64,000 nt of DNA from Sorangium aterium (GCF_028368935.1 NZ_JAQNDK010000001.1:2046001-2110000); one strand, 5' to 3'. Shown: positions 52,034 to 63,259, counted from the stretch's first letter. A program made the numbers and translations. The notes: generated from the letters alone by a model not told the origin.

Positions 52034-53020
52034 ATGCTGAGCAAGCTGAACGCACGCTGGCGTCGCATCGTGGAGCTCGCGAGCCGCGAGCGCTGCCTGA
52101 TCGGGGCCAGCCTCTTCCGGATCGTCGCCGGGTTGACCCTCCTCCACCTCTACCTGGCCAACTATTTCCAGCGCCATTACCTCTACGGCCCCGAGGGGGT
52201 GTGGCCATTCGCGCGGTCGCTCGAGGAGGCCCACAGCACCGGCGCGTTCTCGATTTACCTGCTCAGCAGGTCGCCGCTCTACTTCGAGGTCGTCTTCCAC
52301 CTCGCCATGCTGTTCGCGGCGCTGTGGGTCATCGGCTTCCGCACGCGGCTCATGTCGCTGCTCACGTATGTCGGGCTCTGGTCGCTGCATCAGCGGAACC
52401 CCGTCCTGCTCGACGGCGGCGACAACCTCGTCCGGCTCGCGCTCCTCTATGGCATCTTCGCCGAGCTCGGCGCCTACTTCTCGCTCGACGCCGACCGCCT
52501 CCGCGCGCAGCGGGAGCGCGGCGGGGACCTCCAGCGGATCAAGGGGACGCTCCACAACGCGGCGATCCTCGCCTGCGCCGTCCAGGTGTGCCTGGTCTAC
52601 GGGGTCGCAGGGCTCTACAAGGTGCAGGGGGAGCTGTGGCAGAACGGGACGGCCCTTTATTACATCACCCGCGTCGGCGAGTTCACGTGGCCCGGCCACA
52701 GCGACAGCCTCTCCCGCAGCGTCGCGGTGGTGACGGCGCTGACCTACGCGACGGTCGGGTTCCAGCTCAGCTTCCCGTTCCTGTTCGCCCTGAACCGGCA
52801 CACACGCAGGCTCTCGCTCGCCGCGGCGTTCCTGTTCCACGCCGGCATCGCCGTCATGATGGGGCTCGGCACGTTCGCCGCCTTCATGATCAGCGTCGAG
52901 CTGGCGCTCATCGCGGACGCGGAGTACCGGGCGATCGGCGCGTTCGCCAGGCGCCTCGTGTCCTTCGAGGCGCCCGCGCTCCGGCGCCTCCTGCCCGCGC
53001 GCCGGATCCAGACGAAGTAG
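52034..53020 (+). CDS. HTTM-domain / SdpB-like membrane protein
   Basis: This 328-residue polytopic protein has the HTTM (vitamin-K-dependent-carboxylase-like) fold: LFRIVAGLTLLHLYLANYFQ, YEGVWPFARSL-type YGPEGVWPFARSLEEAHS, SLHQRNPVLLDGGDNLVRLA (the conserved loop), and VYGVAGLYKVQGELWQNGTA. SdpB-family proteins partner SdpA in toxin maturation; HTTM proteins elsewhere carboxylate Glu, but no carboxylase residues can be confirmed here. It is translationally linked to the SdpA-like gene. Confidence 0.87.
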   Translation: MLSKLNARWRRIVELASRERCLIGASLFRIVAGLTLLHLYLANYFQRHYLYGPEGVWPFARSLEEAHSTGAFSIYLLSRSPLYFEVVFHLAMLFAALWVIGFRTRLMSLLTYVGLWSLHQRNPVLLDGGDNLVRLALLYGIFAELGAYFSLDADRLRAQRERGGDLQRIKGTLHNAAILACAVQVCLVYGVAGLYKVQGELWQNGTALYYITRVGEFTWPGHSDSLSRSVAVVTALTYATVGFQLSFPFLFALNRHTRRLSLAAAFLFHAGIAVMMGLGTFAAFMISVELALIADAEYRAIGAFARRLVSFEAPALRRLLPARRIQTK

Positions 53021-53028
53021 CGCGGCGT

Positions 53029-53056
53029 GGCGCAGGCGCGCTCGAGCGCCCGCGCC
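53029..53056. terminator. Hairpin between convergent genes
   Basis: GGCGC-A-GGCGC pairs with GCGCC-C-GCGCC around a GCTCGA tip, 9 nt after the HTTM stop and facing the MDR oxidoreductase stop. No U-run. Confidence 0.5.
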
Positions 53057-53096
53057 ATGTCCCTCCCGCCGGCGTCCCAGCGCTCCCCGCCCAGCC

Positions 53097-54092
53097 TCAC
53101 CAGCCTTCCGCCACGCGGATCGCGATCTTCCCGATCGTGCGGCCCGACTCGATGGCGCGGTGGGCCTGCGAGAGCTCGCGCACCGGGTAGCTCGCGCTGA
53201 CGATGGGCCTGATGTGGCCTTGCGCCGCCAGCTCCGCCACAGCGGCGAGCGCGCGGCCCTGCGCGTGCGGGTCGAGCCGCCAGATCGTGGCAGCGCCCAT
53301 CACATGATAGATGAGCGACGCCGCCTTCATGAACAGCCGGTCCGCGACCGGCGCGGGCGTCGGCACGATGCTCACCACGGTGCCCATCGGCGCCACGGCG
53401 TCGAGCGCCTGATCCAGCGCGCGGCCGCCGGCGTTGTCGAAGGCCACCGCGACGCCCGCCCCACCGGTCAGATCCCGGCACGCCTGGCCCACGTCCTGCG
53501 TCGTGTGATCGAGCACGACCGCGGCGCCGAGCTCGCGGCAGAGCGCCGTCGACTCGGGTCGGCTGGCGGTCGCCACCACCCGTAGCCCGAGGTGACGCGC
53601 GAGCTGCAGCTGCAGGTGGCCCACGCCGCCCGCGCCCGCGGTGACCAGCACCGCGGCGCCGGGCGCGGGCCGCGCGCGCGAGAGGCATTCCCAGGCCGTG
53701 ACGCCCGCGAGCGACAGGCATGCAGCCTGCTCATGAGAGAGGGCCGCCGGTTTGCGCGCGAGGGTGCGGCTGTCGGCCACCACCCGCTCCGCGTTCGCGC
53801 CTTGCCCGAACAGGCTGGGTGAGCCGAACACCTCGTCTCCGACCGCGAGCTCGTCGACGCCGGGGCCGACCGCGTCGACGATCCCGGAGACGTCGTAGCC
53901 GAGCACCAGCGGGAACTGCCGCTCGATGCGGCGGGGCCCGGGCGCCGCCGAGCGCGCCCGGATGTCCGCCGGGTTGACGGACGACGCGATCACCCGCACC
54001 CTCACCTGGTGGGGTCCGGGCGATGGCTCGGGCAGCTCCAGCGGCACGAGCTGCGAGGCGTCGCCATGGTGATGGATTCCGATTGCCTTCAT
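53097..54092 (-). CDS. Zinc-independent MDR quinone oxidoreductase
   Basis: This 331-residue medium-chain dehydrogenase lacks zinc ligands. It has an N-terminal GroES-like domain (VIASSVNPADIRARSA, LGYDVSGIVDAVGPGVDELA, VGDEVFG) and a Rossmann fold with GAGGVGHLQLQLARHLGLRV. The profile matches NADPH:quinone reductases/zeta-crystallins, which reduce quinones or enones. The natural substrate is unknown. The gene stands alone. Confidence 0.92.
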   Translation of the reverse strand: MKAIGIHHHGDASQLVPLELPEPSPGPHQVRVRVIASSVNPADIRARSAAPGPRRIERQFPLVLGYDVSGIVDAVGPGVDELAVGDEVFGSPSLFGQGANAERVVADSRTLARKPAALSHEQAACLSLAGVTAWECLSRARPAPGAAVLVTAGAGGVGHLQLQLARHLGLRVVATASRPESTALCRELGAAVVLDHTTQDVGQACRDLTGGAGVAVAFDNAGGRALDQALDAVAPMGTVVSIVPTPAPVADRLFMKAASLIYHVMGAATIWRLDPHAQGRALAAVAELAAQGHIRPIVSASYPVRELSQAHRAIESGRTIGKIAIRVAEGW

Positions 54093-54194
54093 GCGTTGCA
54101 GTCCTCCAGAACGACGCCGGCGCGCGGCGGCGCAGGCGCAGTGTGCCCGCCGCGCGCGGCGGCGCCAGCCCCGCTGCGCGACGCAGGCGTGGGA

Positions 54195-55472
54195 TCAGCG
54201 GCGCTCGCGCCGCTGATGGACGATCGCCTTGCCCTGACGGGCGAGGGCATAGAGGATCCCGGCCTGGAGATCGCGCTGCGTCAGGAGGTTGCCCAGATCG
54301 ATCCCCTGCGCGACAAGCGTCCGGGCGACGTCGGGTGACGCCCCGACGAGGACGCACGTGGCGCCAAGGAGCGCGGCGGCCCGCGTGGCCTGGAGGAGGC
54401 GGGCAGCCACGTCGGCGTCGAGGACCGGCACGCCCGTGATGTCGATGAGCACCGTCTCGGCCCGGTGGCGCTCGATGCCCTGGAGGAGCGTCTCCAGGAG
54501 CTGGGCGCCGCGGGCGGAGTCGATGGTCCCCACGAGGGGCACCACGAGGATGCCTTCGTGGACCGGGATGACCGGCGTGGACAGCTCCTGGATGACGTCG
54601 AGGAGCTGCCGCTGCGTCGCGAACCACACGAGCTCCTTCTGCACCGCCTCGTCGGCGCGCTTCTTCTCCGTGATGTCCTCGACCATGACCAGGAGATAGC
54701 GGCAGACGCCGTGCTCGTCTTTGAGGGGCACCTTCACCATGTGAAGCCACCGCTCCCCGGTCGGCGTGGCGATGCGCGACTCGGGCACGTCCACGATCTC
54801 GCCCTTCTCGATCACGTCGCGATCCAGGCGATCGAGCCACCTGGCCTCCTCCAGTCGATGCGGAAAAAGGTCGAAGACGTTCTTGCCGAGAACGCCGCTC
54901 CGCGGGGTGCCGAAGACCTTCTCGTAATGGCCGTTCATCCGGACGAGGCGGAATTCCGTCACCTCCTTGATGAAGACCGAGACGGGCACGTGCTCGATGA
55001 TGGTGTCGAGGAAGCTCTCGATAGGCACCGTCCCTGGCGTGCTGCGCGGCGCAGCCGGGTCGTTGACGCAGACGAGCGCGCCGCGCGCGCCATCGACGCG
55101 AAGCTGCGTGACCGAGATCTCGAAGGACGGCGCGCCGGGCGCGCCGCCCCGGAGCTCGATGCCGGCCTGCTCGCGCTCGCCTTCGAGGACGGCGCGGATG
55201 GCTGCGAGCACCTCCTGCGCCTCGCCGGCGAGCCCCTCGGGCGACGCGGGCAGGACGGCCGGCGCGTGCGCGGGAGACACCGGCCAGGCGGGGAGCGCGC
55301 CTTCCGCGAGGATCTGCTCGAGGCGAGGATTGGCGCACCGGAGCGCTCCCTTTGCATCGAAGACGGCGGCGGCTACCGGGAGCGCGCAGAGGAGCGGCAG
55401 GGGGTCGACGCCAGCGTGCGGCAGGGGACCAGCGCCGACGTGCAGGCCGGGCCCATCGAGATCTAGGGTCAT
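54195..55472 (-). CDS. PAS-STAS regulator (RsbR-like)
   Basis: This 425-residue cytoplasmic protein has a weak N-terminal PAS-like part (FDAKGALRCANPRLEQIL), then a PAS/PAC domain at ~165-290 (FLDTIIEHVPVSVFIKEVTE, RMNGHYEKVFGTPRSGVLGK, LVMVEDITEKKRADEA). An RsbR-type STAS domain fills ~310-420 (VIPVHEGILVVPLVGTIDSA, TVLIDITGVPVLDADVAARL). The residue equivalent to RsbRA Thr171 is Ser, and the Thr205 equivalent is Ala. It is likely a stressosome-type sensor. ATG 55472 has AAGGATCC upstream; longer frames are unsupported. Confidence 0.88.
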   Translation of the reverse strand: MTLDLDGPGLHVGAGPLPHAGVDPLPLLCALPVAAAVFDAKGALRCANPRLEQILAEGALPAWPVSPAHAPAVLPASPEGLAGEAQEVLAAIRAVLEGEREQAGIELRGGAPGAPSFEISVTQLRVDGARGALVCVNDPAAPRSTPGTVPIESFLDTIIEHVPVSVFIKEVTEFRLVRMNGHYEKVFGTPRSGVLGKNVFDLFPHRLEEARWLDRLDRDVIEKGEIVDVPESRIATPTGERWLHMVKVPLKDEHGVCRYLLVMVEDITEKKRADEAVQKELVWFATQRQLLDVIQELSTPVIPVHEGILVVPLVGTIDSARGAQLLETLLQGIERHRAETVLIDITGVPVLDADVAARLLQATRAAALLGATCVLVGASPDVARTLVAQGIDLGNLLTQRDLQAGILYALARQGKAIVHQRRERR

Positions 55473-55811
55473 TCGGGATCCTTCTACGCGACACGAGCTG
55501 CCCAGCGCTCTCCGAGCCGGACGACCCGTCGAATACCCCAACCTTTCAACGCGCTCTCCGGGAATCGTGATGCGCTCGTCATCGTGTGATACATCTAACA
55601 ATTTCGTACAGGTAGCGCCGTAGCTCCCCGGAAAGACCGATTGTTGCTCAAACCCTGTTCAGGCGCGCGGGCTCCGCTCGAACCCTGCTCGGGCCGCTCG
55701 CGGTGCACCGGCAAGGACACGGCCTGATCGGGCGGCCTCCAACGCGCCTGGCACGGAGATTGATACCGTTTGTATCGATGATCATATCGATGATATCGAT
55801 GCTCCCCGTGG
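55473..55811. other. Divergent intergenic region with ATCGAT cluster
   Basis: This 339-bp gap has no gene. An unusually AT-rich patch at 55762-55801 has the dyad GATAC-CGTTT-GTATC followed by three ATCGAT palindromes (two within ATCGATGAT repeats, 55774-55782 and 55786-55794). It ends 11 bp before the peptidase start and could be an operator or promoter. Confidence 0.4.
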
Positions 55812-57047
<1,236 letters not shown>

Positions 57048-57111
57048 CGCAAGAGACCGCCGCAGGCGGGCCGGCGCGAGAGCTCGCCGCCATTTCCCGT
57101 GGCGCAACGAG

Positions 57112-57124
57112 GCGCTTTTGGCAA
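57112..57124 (+). promoter_or_regulatory. Conserved upstream motif of giant kinase 1
   Basis: GCGCTTTTGGCAA occurs 57 nt before the ATG of this kinase and, identically, 55 nt before that of its tandem paralogue (63260-63272). The surrounding spacer has diverged, so the motif is probably a promoter element or regulator site. Confidence 0.5.
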
Positions 57125-57181
57125 CATCACGAATCGACCCGGCGCCTCGGAGGCCGATCCGGCCTTGGACACCCTCCCTTT

Positions 57182-60100
57182 ATGACCGACAGTCCACGTT
57201 ACCGCGTGCTGGAGGTGCTGCACCAAGGTGCGGACACGATCCTCTACCGCGCGCGGCGCGAGAAGGACGGCCGGCCGGTGGTGCTCAAGGCCCTGCGGCG
57301 CGACCACGCCAGCCCCCGCGCCCTCGGCAGGCTCCAGCACGAGCTCGAGGTCGCCAGGGCGCTGAGGTCGCCCGCGGTCGTCAAGGCCTGCGGGATCGAG
57401 CCGTTCCGCGACCAGATGACCCTGGTCCTCGAGGACTTCGGCGGCCGCTCGCTCGACCGGCTGCTCGATGGCGATGGGCCGATCCCGCTCGAGCGCTTCT
57501 TCCCCCTCGCCCTCCGCCTCGCCGCCGCGCTCGCCGAGCTCCACCGACACCACGTCGTCCACAAGGACATCAAGCCCCAGAACCTGCTCTACAACCCCGA
57601 CTCCGGTGAGGTGAAGATCACCGATCTCGGCATCGCCTCCCTCTCCCACCGCGGCGCCCAGGAGCTCGCACACGACGGGCTCATCGAGGGCACGCTGGCT
57701 TACATGGCGCCAGAGCAGACGGGCCGCATGAACCGCCGGGTCGACGAGCGGACCGACCTGTACTCCCTCGGCGTCACCTTCTACGAGATGCTGACTGGCA
57801 CCTTGCCCTTCCAGGCCAGCGATCCTGTCGAATGGGTCTATTGCCACATCGCCCAGGCGCCCCAGCCGCCGCACGCGCTCGTCCCCTCGATTCCACCGCA
57901 GCTCTCCGCCGTCGTCCTCAAGCTGCTCTCCAAGGCCGCCGAGGAGCGCTACCAGAGCGCCCTCGGCCTGCGCCACGACCTCGAACGGTGCTCTTCCCAG
58001 CTGCGCCAGAGCGGCGCCATCGAGCCCTTCCCGCTCGGACAGCGCGACGTCTCCGACAGGCTCCAGATCCCGCAGCGGCTCTTCGGTCGCGAGCGCGAGC
58101 TCGAGGCGCTGCGCGCCGCCTTCGAGCGCGTGGTCGCCAGCGGCCGGCCAGAGCTCGTGCTCGTCTCCGGCTACTCGGGCATCGGCAAGTCCTCGCTCGT
58201 CGCCGAGCTGCACGGGCCTGTCGTGCGCGAGCGCGGCTCCTTCCTCTCCGGAAAGTTCGACCAACTCAAGCGCGACGTCCCCTACCGCCCCCTCCTTCAC
58301 GCCTTCCGGGGGCTCATGCAGGAGATCCTCAGCGCCAGCGAGCCGCAGGTCGAGCGCTGGAGAGAGCGCCTCCGCGAGGCCCTCGGCGCGAGCGGCGCGT
58401 TGCTCACCGACATGCTCCCCGAGCTCGCCCTGCTCCTCGGCCCGCAGCCGCCCGTGCCCGAGCTCCCGCCCGCCGAGGCCCAGAGCCGGCTGCTCGCCAC
58501 GCTCCAGCGCTTCGTCGCCGCCTGCGCCCGGAAGGAGCACCCCGTCGCCCTCTTCCTCGACGACCTGCAATGGGCCGACCCCGCCAGCCTCCTTTTGCTC
58601 GAGCAGCTCGCCACCCTCGCGGGCGACGCGCACCTCCTCGTGATAGGCGCTTATCGCGACAACGAGGTCGGCCCCGCGCACCCGCTCCGGCTCACGCTCG
58701 CCGAGGCCCAGAAGCGCGGCGCCGCCGTCTCCGAGCTCGTCCTCGCGCCGCTCTCCGCAGCCCACGTCGGGGCGCTCGTCGCCGAGACGGTCCACGCGCC
58801 CGAAGCGCAAGTCGAGCCGCTCGCCCGGCTCGTCCACGAGAAGACCGGCGGCAACCCCTTCTTCGTGCTCCAGTTCCTCATCACCCTGCACGACGAGGGG
58901 CTCATCACCTTCGATGCCGACGAGGGCGCATGGCGCTGGGACAGCGCCGCCATCCGCGACAAGGGCTTCACCGACAACGTCGTCGAGCTGATGGTGGGAA
59001 AGCTCAATCGGCTCTCGGTCCCGACGCGCGACGCGCTCAAGCTCGCCGCCTGCCTCGGCGGCAGCATGACCCTCGACGCCCTCGCGGTGGTCGCGAGGCG
59101 GCCGACGGAGGAGCTCCGCGAGGCGCTCGAGGAGGCCGCGCGGGAGGGGCTGCTGCTCCGCCGGGACAGCGCCTATCGCTTCCTCCATGACCGGGTGCAG
59201 CAGGCCGCAACTTCGCTCATCCCGCCAGGGCAGCTCGCCGAGGTGCACCTCGGGATCGGCCAGCTGCTCTTGAAGGCACGGCGCGCGGAGGAGCCCGATG
59301 AGGCGCTCTTCGAGATCGTCGGCCACCTCAACCGCGGCGCCGCGCTCCTCCGTTCCCAGGCCGAGCGCGACGAGCTCGCCGCCCTCAACCTCCGCGCCGG
59401 CAGGAAGGCCAAGGCCGCCGCCGCCTACCAGTCCGCCGCCGCCCTCTTCGCCGCCGGCCTGGCCCTCCTCGCGAGAGATCCCCGCGAGCGCTGGGAGACT
59501 CGGTACGATCTGGCCTATCCCCTGAGCCTCGAGTGCGCTCACGCCGCCTACGTCACCGGCAGCTCCGAGGAGGCCGATCGGCTGCTCGAGGAGCTCCTGG
59601 GGCGCACGAGGAACGAGCTCGATCGCGCCGCGGTCGTCGAGCTCGCCGTCACCTTCTACCAGACCCGAGGCCGGTCCGACCACGCCGTCGAGCTCGGGCT
59701 CGCGTGGCTCCGCGCCTCGGATATCGATCTTCCTCTCCACCCCACCGACGCGCAGGTCGAGGAAGAGACCGAGGGCCTCTGGCAAGCTCTGGGCGACCGG
59801 GCGATCGAGGACCTCATCCACCTGCCCCCCATGGAGCACCCGGAGTGCAAGGTCGTGATGGCGGTGCTGCAAGCCGTGGCCGGCCCCGCGATCTTCGTGG
59901 ACCAGGACCTGCACTACCTCATCGTCCTGCGCCAGGTGAAGCTCGGCCTGCGCCACGGCAACGCGGAGAGCTCCGCCCACGCGTACGCGGCCTTCGCGCG
60001 GCTGTTCGGCCCGCGGTTCGGGCGATACAAGGAGGCCTACAAGTTCGGAAAGCTCGGCTACGACCTCGCGGACAGGAGCGACCTCCTCACCGTGAAGTCG

Positions 60101-63100
60101 CTGGTATTCACCCTCTTCGGGCAGCAAGTCGTCTTCTGGACACGCCATTACCGGGAGACGTACCCCTACACCCGCGCCGGGTTCAGCGCCGCGGTCGAGT
60201 CCGGCGATATGCGCATGGCGTGCTTCAACTGCGTCTGGGCTCCGCTGTTCCCGCTGCTCGCCGGCGAGCCGCTGGAGGACGTCCTCCACGAGGTCGAGGA
60301 GCGCAGCCGCTTCGTGCGCAAGGCCGGCTACGAGTTCACCCACGGCGTCCTGGCCAGCGCCCGCGCCCTCATCCAGACGCTGCGCGGGAGGCCGGTCCGC
60401 TTCTCGAAGCTTGACGGCTCCGAGCTGGATAGCCAGGCCTTCGAGGCGGGGCTCGATGAGGGGGACATGAGGGGCGCCCGCGGCCTCCATTACAGCATGA
60501 AGGCGCGCGCCCTCTTCATACTCGGCTCCCACGACGAAGCGCTCGCCGCGGCGACGCGCGTGATCGTCGACCACCCCTTCAAGAGAGAGCCTTACGCGCT
60601 CATCGCCGAGAACTGCTATTTTCATGCGCTCGCGCTCGCGGCCCTCGCAGACGAGGGCGCGCGCGGAGCGCGGCGGTCGCCGGCGCGGGAGCTCCCCGAG
60701 GGCCTCCTCGACGGCGAGCGGCAGCTCGGCGCGTGGGCCGCGAGCTGCCCCGACAACTTCCTCCACAAACACGCCCTGGTCCGCGCCGAGATCGCCCGGC
60801 TCCTCGGGAACGAGGCCGAGGCCATCCGGCTCTACGAGCAGGCCATCTCCTCGGCGCGGGAGAACGGCTTCGTCCAGCAGGAGGCCATCGCCTGCGAGCT
60901 CGCCGCCCGGTTTTACCGCAACCGCGGCCTGTCCACGCCCGCCGACGCCTACCTGCGGGACGCCCGCGCCGCCTACTTCCGCTGGGGCGCGCACGCCAAG
61001 GTCGAGCAGCTCGACCAGCGTTATCCCTTCCTCGTCGAGCGAAAGCCTATCGCCCCCACCGTCACCTTCGCCGTCCGCGCCGAGCAGTTCGACGTCCTGT
61101 CCGTCGTCAAGGCCTCTCAGAGCATCTCCGGAGAGCTCAAGCTCCCGCGCCTGCTCGAGATGCTCCTGCGCATCGTGGTCGAGCACGCGGGCGCCGGAGA
61201 GGGGGTCGTGCTCCTGGTCCGGGAGGAGCGCCTGTCGACGGCGGCGGCGATCGCGACGTCCAGGGGCGCCGCGCGGCTGCTCGACGCGGGCGAGGCGTCG
61301 GCGGCGCTGCCGCAATCCATTCTCAACTATGTCCTCCGCAGCCACGAGCGCGTGCTGCTCGACGACGCGGCGGCCAGGCACCCGTTCTCGGAGGACGCGT
61401 ATTTCGCGCGCAAGAGGCCGAGGTCGGTGCTGTGCCTGCCGATCATGCGGCAGGCCCGGCTGCTCGGCGTGCTCTACCTGGAGAACGGGCTCGTGGCCGG
61501 GGCGTTCACTCCAGGGCGGCTCACCGTGCTCGAGCTGCTCACCTCGCAGTCGGCCATCTCGCTCGAGAACGCCATGCTCTACGCCGATATCGAGCAGGAG
61601 AACACCGAGCGGCGCCGGGCAGAGCAGGCGCTGCAGGCGAACCAGGCGACGCTGCAGGCCATCGTCGACAACTCCGCCGCGACCATCTTCCTCAAGGATC
61701 GCGAGGGCCGGTATCTGCTCGCCAACCGCCACGCGGGGAACGTCGCCGGCGTGCCGAGCCATGAGCTCCTCGGAAAGACCGACGACGAGCTCTTTCGGGG
61801 TTCCAACGCCGAGGTCCTCCGAGACAACGACCGGCGGGTGCTCGACGCGGGCGAGCCGCTGGAGTTCGAGGAGGTGGTGATGCAAGAGGGCGAGCCGCGC
61901 ACCTACCTGTCCCTCAAGTTCCCGCTCGGCGAGGGCGTCATGCCCGGCGTCGTCTGCGGCATCTGCACCGACATCACCGAGCGCAAGCGGGCCGAGCTCG
62001 CCGAGCGCTTCCTCGCCGAGGCGAGCCGCAAGCTCATGGCCCTCGGCTACGGCGCCACCCTCGAGAGCGTCGCGCAGCTCGCCGTGCCCGAGCTGGCCGA
62101 CCGGTGCGTCATCGACGTGGACCTCGCCCAGGACGCCCCGGGGCGGACGGTCACCGCGGGGATGCCTGCCGAGCTCGCAGGCGCTGTGACGGACGCGCTG
62201 CGGCCTCTGACAGCGACGTCGCCGGACCGGCCCGAGATAGGCGACATCCGCGCCGCGCCTCTCCTCGATCCGCTCGGCGTTCACTCCTTCCTCCGCGTCC
62301 CGCTCCTCGCGCGCGACCGGCGCTTCGGGGTCATGACCCTGCTGGCGGCCGCGCCCCGGCACAGTTACGGCCCTGCCGACCTGTGGCTGGCCGAGGAGCT
62401 GGCGGGCCGCGCCGCGCTCGCCCTCGACAACAGCCGCCTGTTCGCCGAGGCCCAGCAGGCGATCGAGCGCCGCGACGAGTTCCTCCTCGTCGCATCCCAC
62501 GAGCTCAAGACGCCGCTCACCTCGCTGAAGATGCAGGCCCACCTCCTCGCCCGGCTCCTGCCCCGCCTCCAGCGCGGGGAGGTCGCCCCGGAGCGCATCG
62601 ACGCCGCGCTCCAGCTCCTCGATCGCCAGATCGCGCGCCTCGCCCACCTGGTCAACGAGCTGCTCGACGTGACCCGCCTGAACGCCGGCCAGCTGACCCT
62701 CGCGCGCGCGCCCGTCGATCTGGCCGCCCTGGCGCGCGAGGTCGTCGAGCGGATGCACCAGCAGCTCGCCGACGCCCGCTGCCGCACCCGGCTCGAGCTG
62801 GACGAGCCCGTGATTGGACACTGGGATCCTTCCCGCATGGAGCAGGTCCTCATCAACCTCCTGTCCAACGCGATCAAGTACGGCGCGGGAGGCCTCATTC
62901 ACGTCATCGCGCGCCGCGAGGGCGCTCGCGCGGTGCTCGTCGTCCGCGATCATGGCATGGGCATCGCGGAGGCCGATCAGGCAAGGATCTTCGAGCGCTT
63001 CGAGCGCGCCGTCTCCGTCCGCAACTTCGGCGGCCTCGGCCTCGGCCTCTACATCGTTCGATGGATCGTCACCTCCCATGGCGGCACCATCCGCGTCGAG

Positions 63101-63199
63101 AGCAAGCCGGGCGCGGGCGCCACCTTCATCGTCGAGCTGCCTTTGCACCTGCCGGAGGCGGAGACGGAAGGCCAGGGCACCTTTCTCCCCCCGGCGTGA
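57182..63199 (+). CDS. Giant hybrid Ser/Thr kinase - AAA ATPase - GAF/PAS - histidine kinase
   Basis: A 2005-residue signalling protein with ordered domains. The Ser/Thr kinase (~8-268) has Lys36, Glu54, VVHKDIKPQN with Asp129 and Asn134, TDLG with Asp148, and MAPE; its Gly-loop is degenerate and the activation motif is DLG. An ORC/AAA_16-type ATPase (~310-600) has SGYSGIGKSS near 331 and Walker B VALFLDDLQWAD. A helical TPR-like region (~700-1290) follows, then GAF (~1310-1455), PAS (~1485-1600), GAF (~1610-1750), HisKA with His1773 (VASHELKTPLTSLK) and HATPase (LINLLSNAIKYG, DHGMGIAEADQ, GLGLGLYIV). The layout matches the HstK class of cyanobacteria and myxobacteria. It is cytoplasmic and probably integrates stress signals by two phosphorylation chemistries. 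The start at 57182 matches the paralogue. Confidence 0.92.
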   Translation: MTDSPRYRVLEVLHQGADTILYRARREKDGRPVVLKALRRDHASPRALGRLQHELEVARALRSPAVVKACGIEPFRDQMTLVLEDFGGRSLDRLLDGDGPIPLERFFPLALRLAAALAELHRHHVVHKDIKPQNLLYNPDSGEVKITDLGIASLSHRGAQELAHDGLIEGTLAYMAPEQTGRMNRRVDERTDLYSLGVTFYEMLTGTLPFQASDPVEWVYCHIAQAPQPPHALVPSIPPQLSAVVLKLLSKAAEERYQSALGLRHDLERCSSQLRQSGAIEPFPLGQRDVSDRLQIPQRLFGRERELEALRAAFERVVASGRPELVLVSGYSGIGKSSLVAELHGPVVRERGSFLSGKFDQLKRDVPYRPLLHAFRGLMQEILSASEPQVERWRERLREALGASGALLTDMLPELALLLGPQPPVPELPPAEAQSRLLATLQRFVAACARKEHPVALFLDDLQWADPASLLLLEQLATLAGDAHLLVIGAYRDNEVGPAHPLRLTLAEAQKRGAAVSELVLAPLSAAHVGALVAETVHAPEAQVEPLARLVHEKTGGNPFFVLQFLITLHDEGLITFDADEGAWRWDSAAIRDKGFTDNVVELMVGKLNRLSVPTRDALKLAACLGGSMTLDALAVVARRPTEELREALEEAAREGLLLRRDSAYRFLHDRVQQAATSLIPPGQLAEVHLGIGQLLLKARRAEEPDEALFEIVGHLNRGAALLRSQAERDELAALNLRAGRKAKAAAAYQSAAALFAAGLALLARDPRERWETRYDLAYPLSLECAHAAYVTGSSEEADRLLEELLGRTRNELDRAAVVELAVTFYQTRGRSDHAVELGLAWLRASDIDLPLHPTDAQVEEETEGLWQALGDRAIEDLIHLPPMEHPECKVVMAVLQAVAGPAIFVDQDLHYLIVLRQVKLGLRHGNAESSAHAYAAFARLFGPRFGRYKEAYKFGKLGYDLADRSDLLTVKSLVFTLFGQQVVFWTRHYRETYPYTRAGFSAAVESGDMRMACFNCVWAPLFPLLAGEPLEDVLHEVEERSRFVRKAGYEFTHGVLASARALIQTLRGRPVRFSKLDGSELDSQAFEAGLDEGDMRGARGLHYSMKARALFILGSHDEALAAATRVIVDHPFKREPYALIAENCYFHALALAALADEGARGARRSPARELPEGLLDGERQLGAWAASCPDNFLHKHALVRAEIARLLGNEAEAIRLYEQAISSARENGFVQQEAIACELAARFYRNRGLSTPADAYLRDARAAYFRWGAHAKVEQLDQRYPFLVERKPIAPTVTFAVRAEQFDVLSVVKASQSISGELKLPRLLEMLLRIVVEHAGAGEGVVLLVREERLSTAAAIATSRGAARLLDAGEASAALPQSILNYVLRSHERVLLDDAAARHPFSEDAYFARKRPRSVLCLPIMRQARLLGVLYLENGLVAGAFTPGRLTVLELLTSQSAISLENAMLYADIEQENTERRRAEQALQANQATLQAIVDNSAATIFLKDREGRYLLANRHAGNVAGVPSHELLGKTDDELFRGSNAEVLRDNDRRVLDAGEPLEFEEVVMQEGEPRTYLSLKFPLGEGVMPGVVCGICTDITERKRAELAERFLAEASRKLMALGYGATLESVAQLAVPELADRCVIDVDLAQDAPGRTVTAGMPAELAGAVTDALRPLTATSPDRPEIGDIRAAPLLDPLGVHSFLRVPLLARDRRFGVMTLLAAAPRHSYGPADLWLAEELAGRAALALDNSRLFAEAQQAIERRDEFLLVASHELKTPLTSLKMQAHLLARLLPRLQRGEVAPERIDAALQLLDRQIARLAHLVNELLDVTRLNAGQLTLARAPVDLAALAREVVERMHQQLADARCRTRLELDEPVIGHWDPSRMEQVLINLLSNAIKYGAGGLIHVIARREGARAVLVVRDHGMGIAEADQARIFERFERAVSVRNFGGLGLGLYIVRWIVTSHGGTIRVESKPGAGATFIVELPLHLPEAETEGQGTFLPPA

Positions 63200-63259
63200 G
63201 CGTTCACCGGGAGCCTCAGCGGGCGCTGACGCGCCGCCGTTTGCTCGTGACGGGTCGCA

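Noticed and set aside
57112-57130. Sigma54 promoter at TTTTGGCAACATCACGAA
   Set aside because: The conserved GC dinucleotide at the -12 position is missing in both kinase copies.
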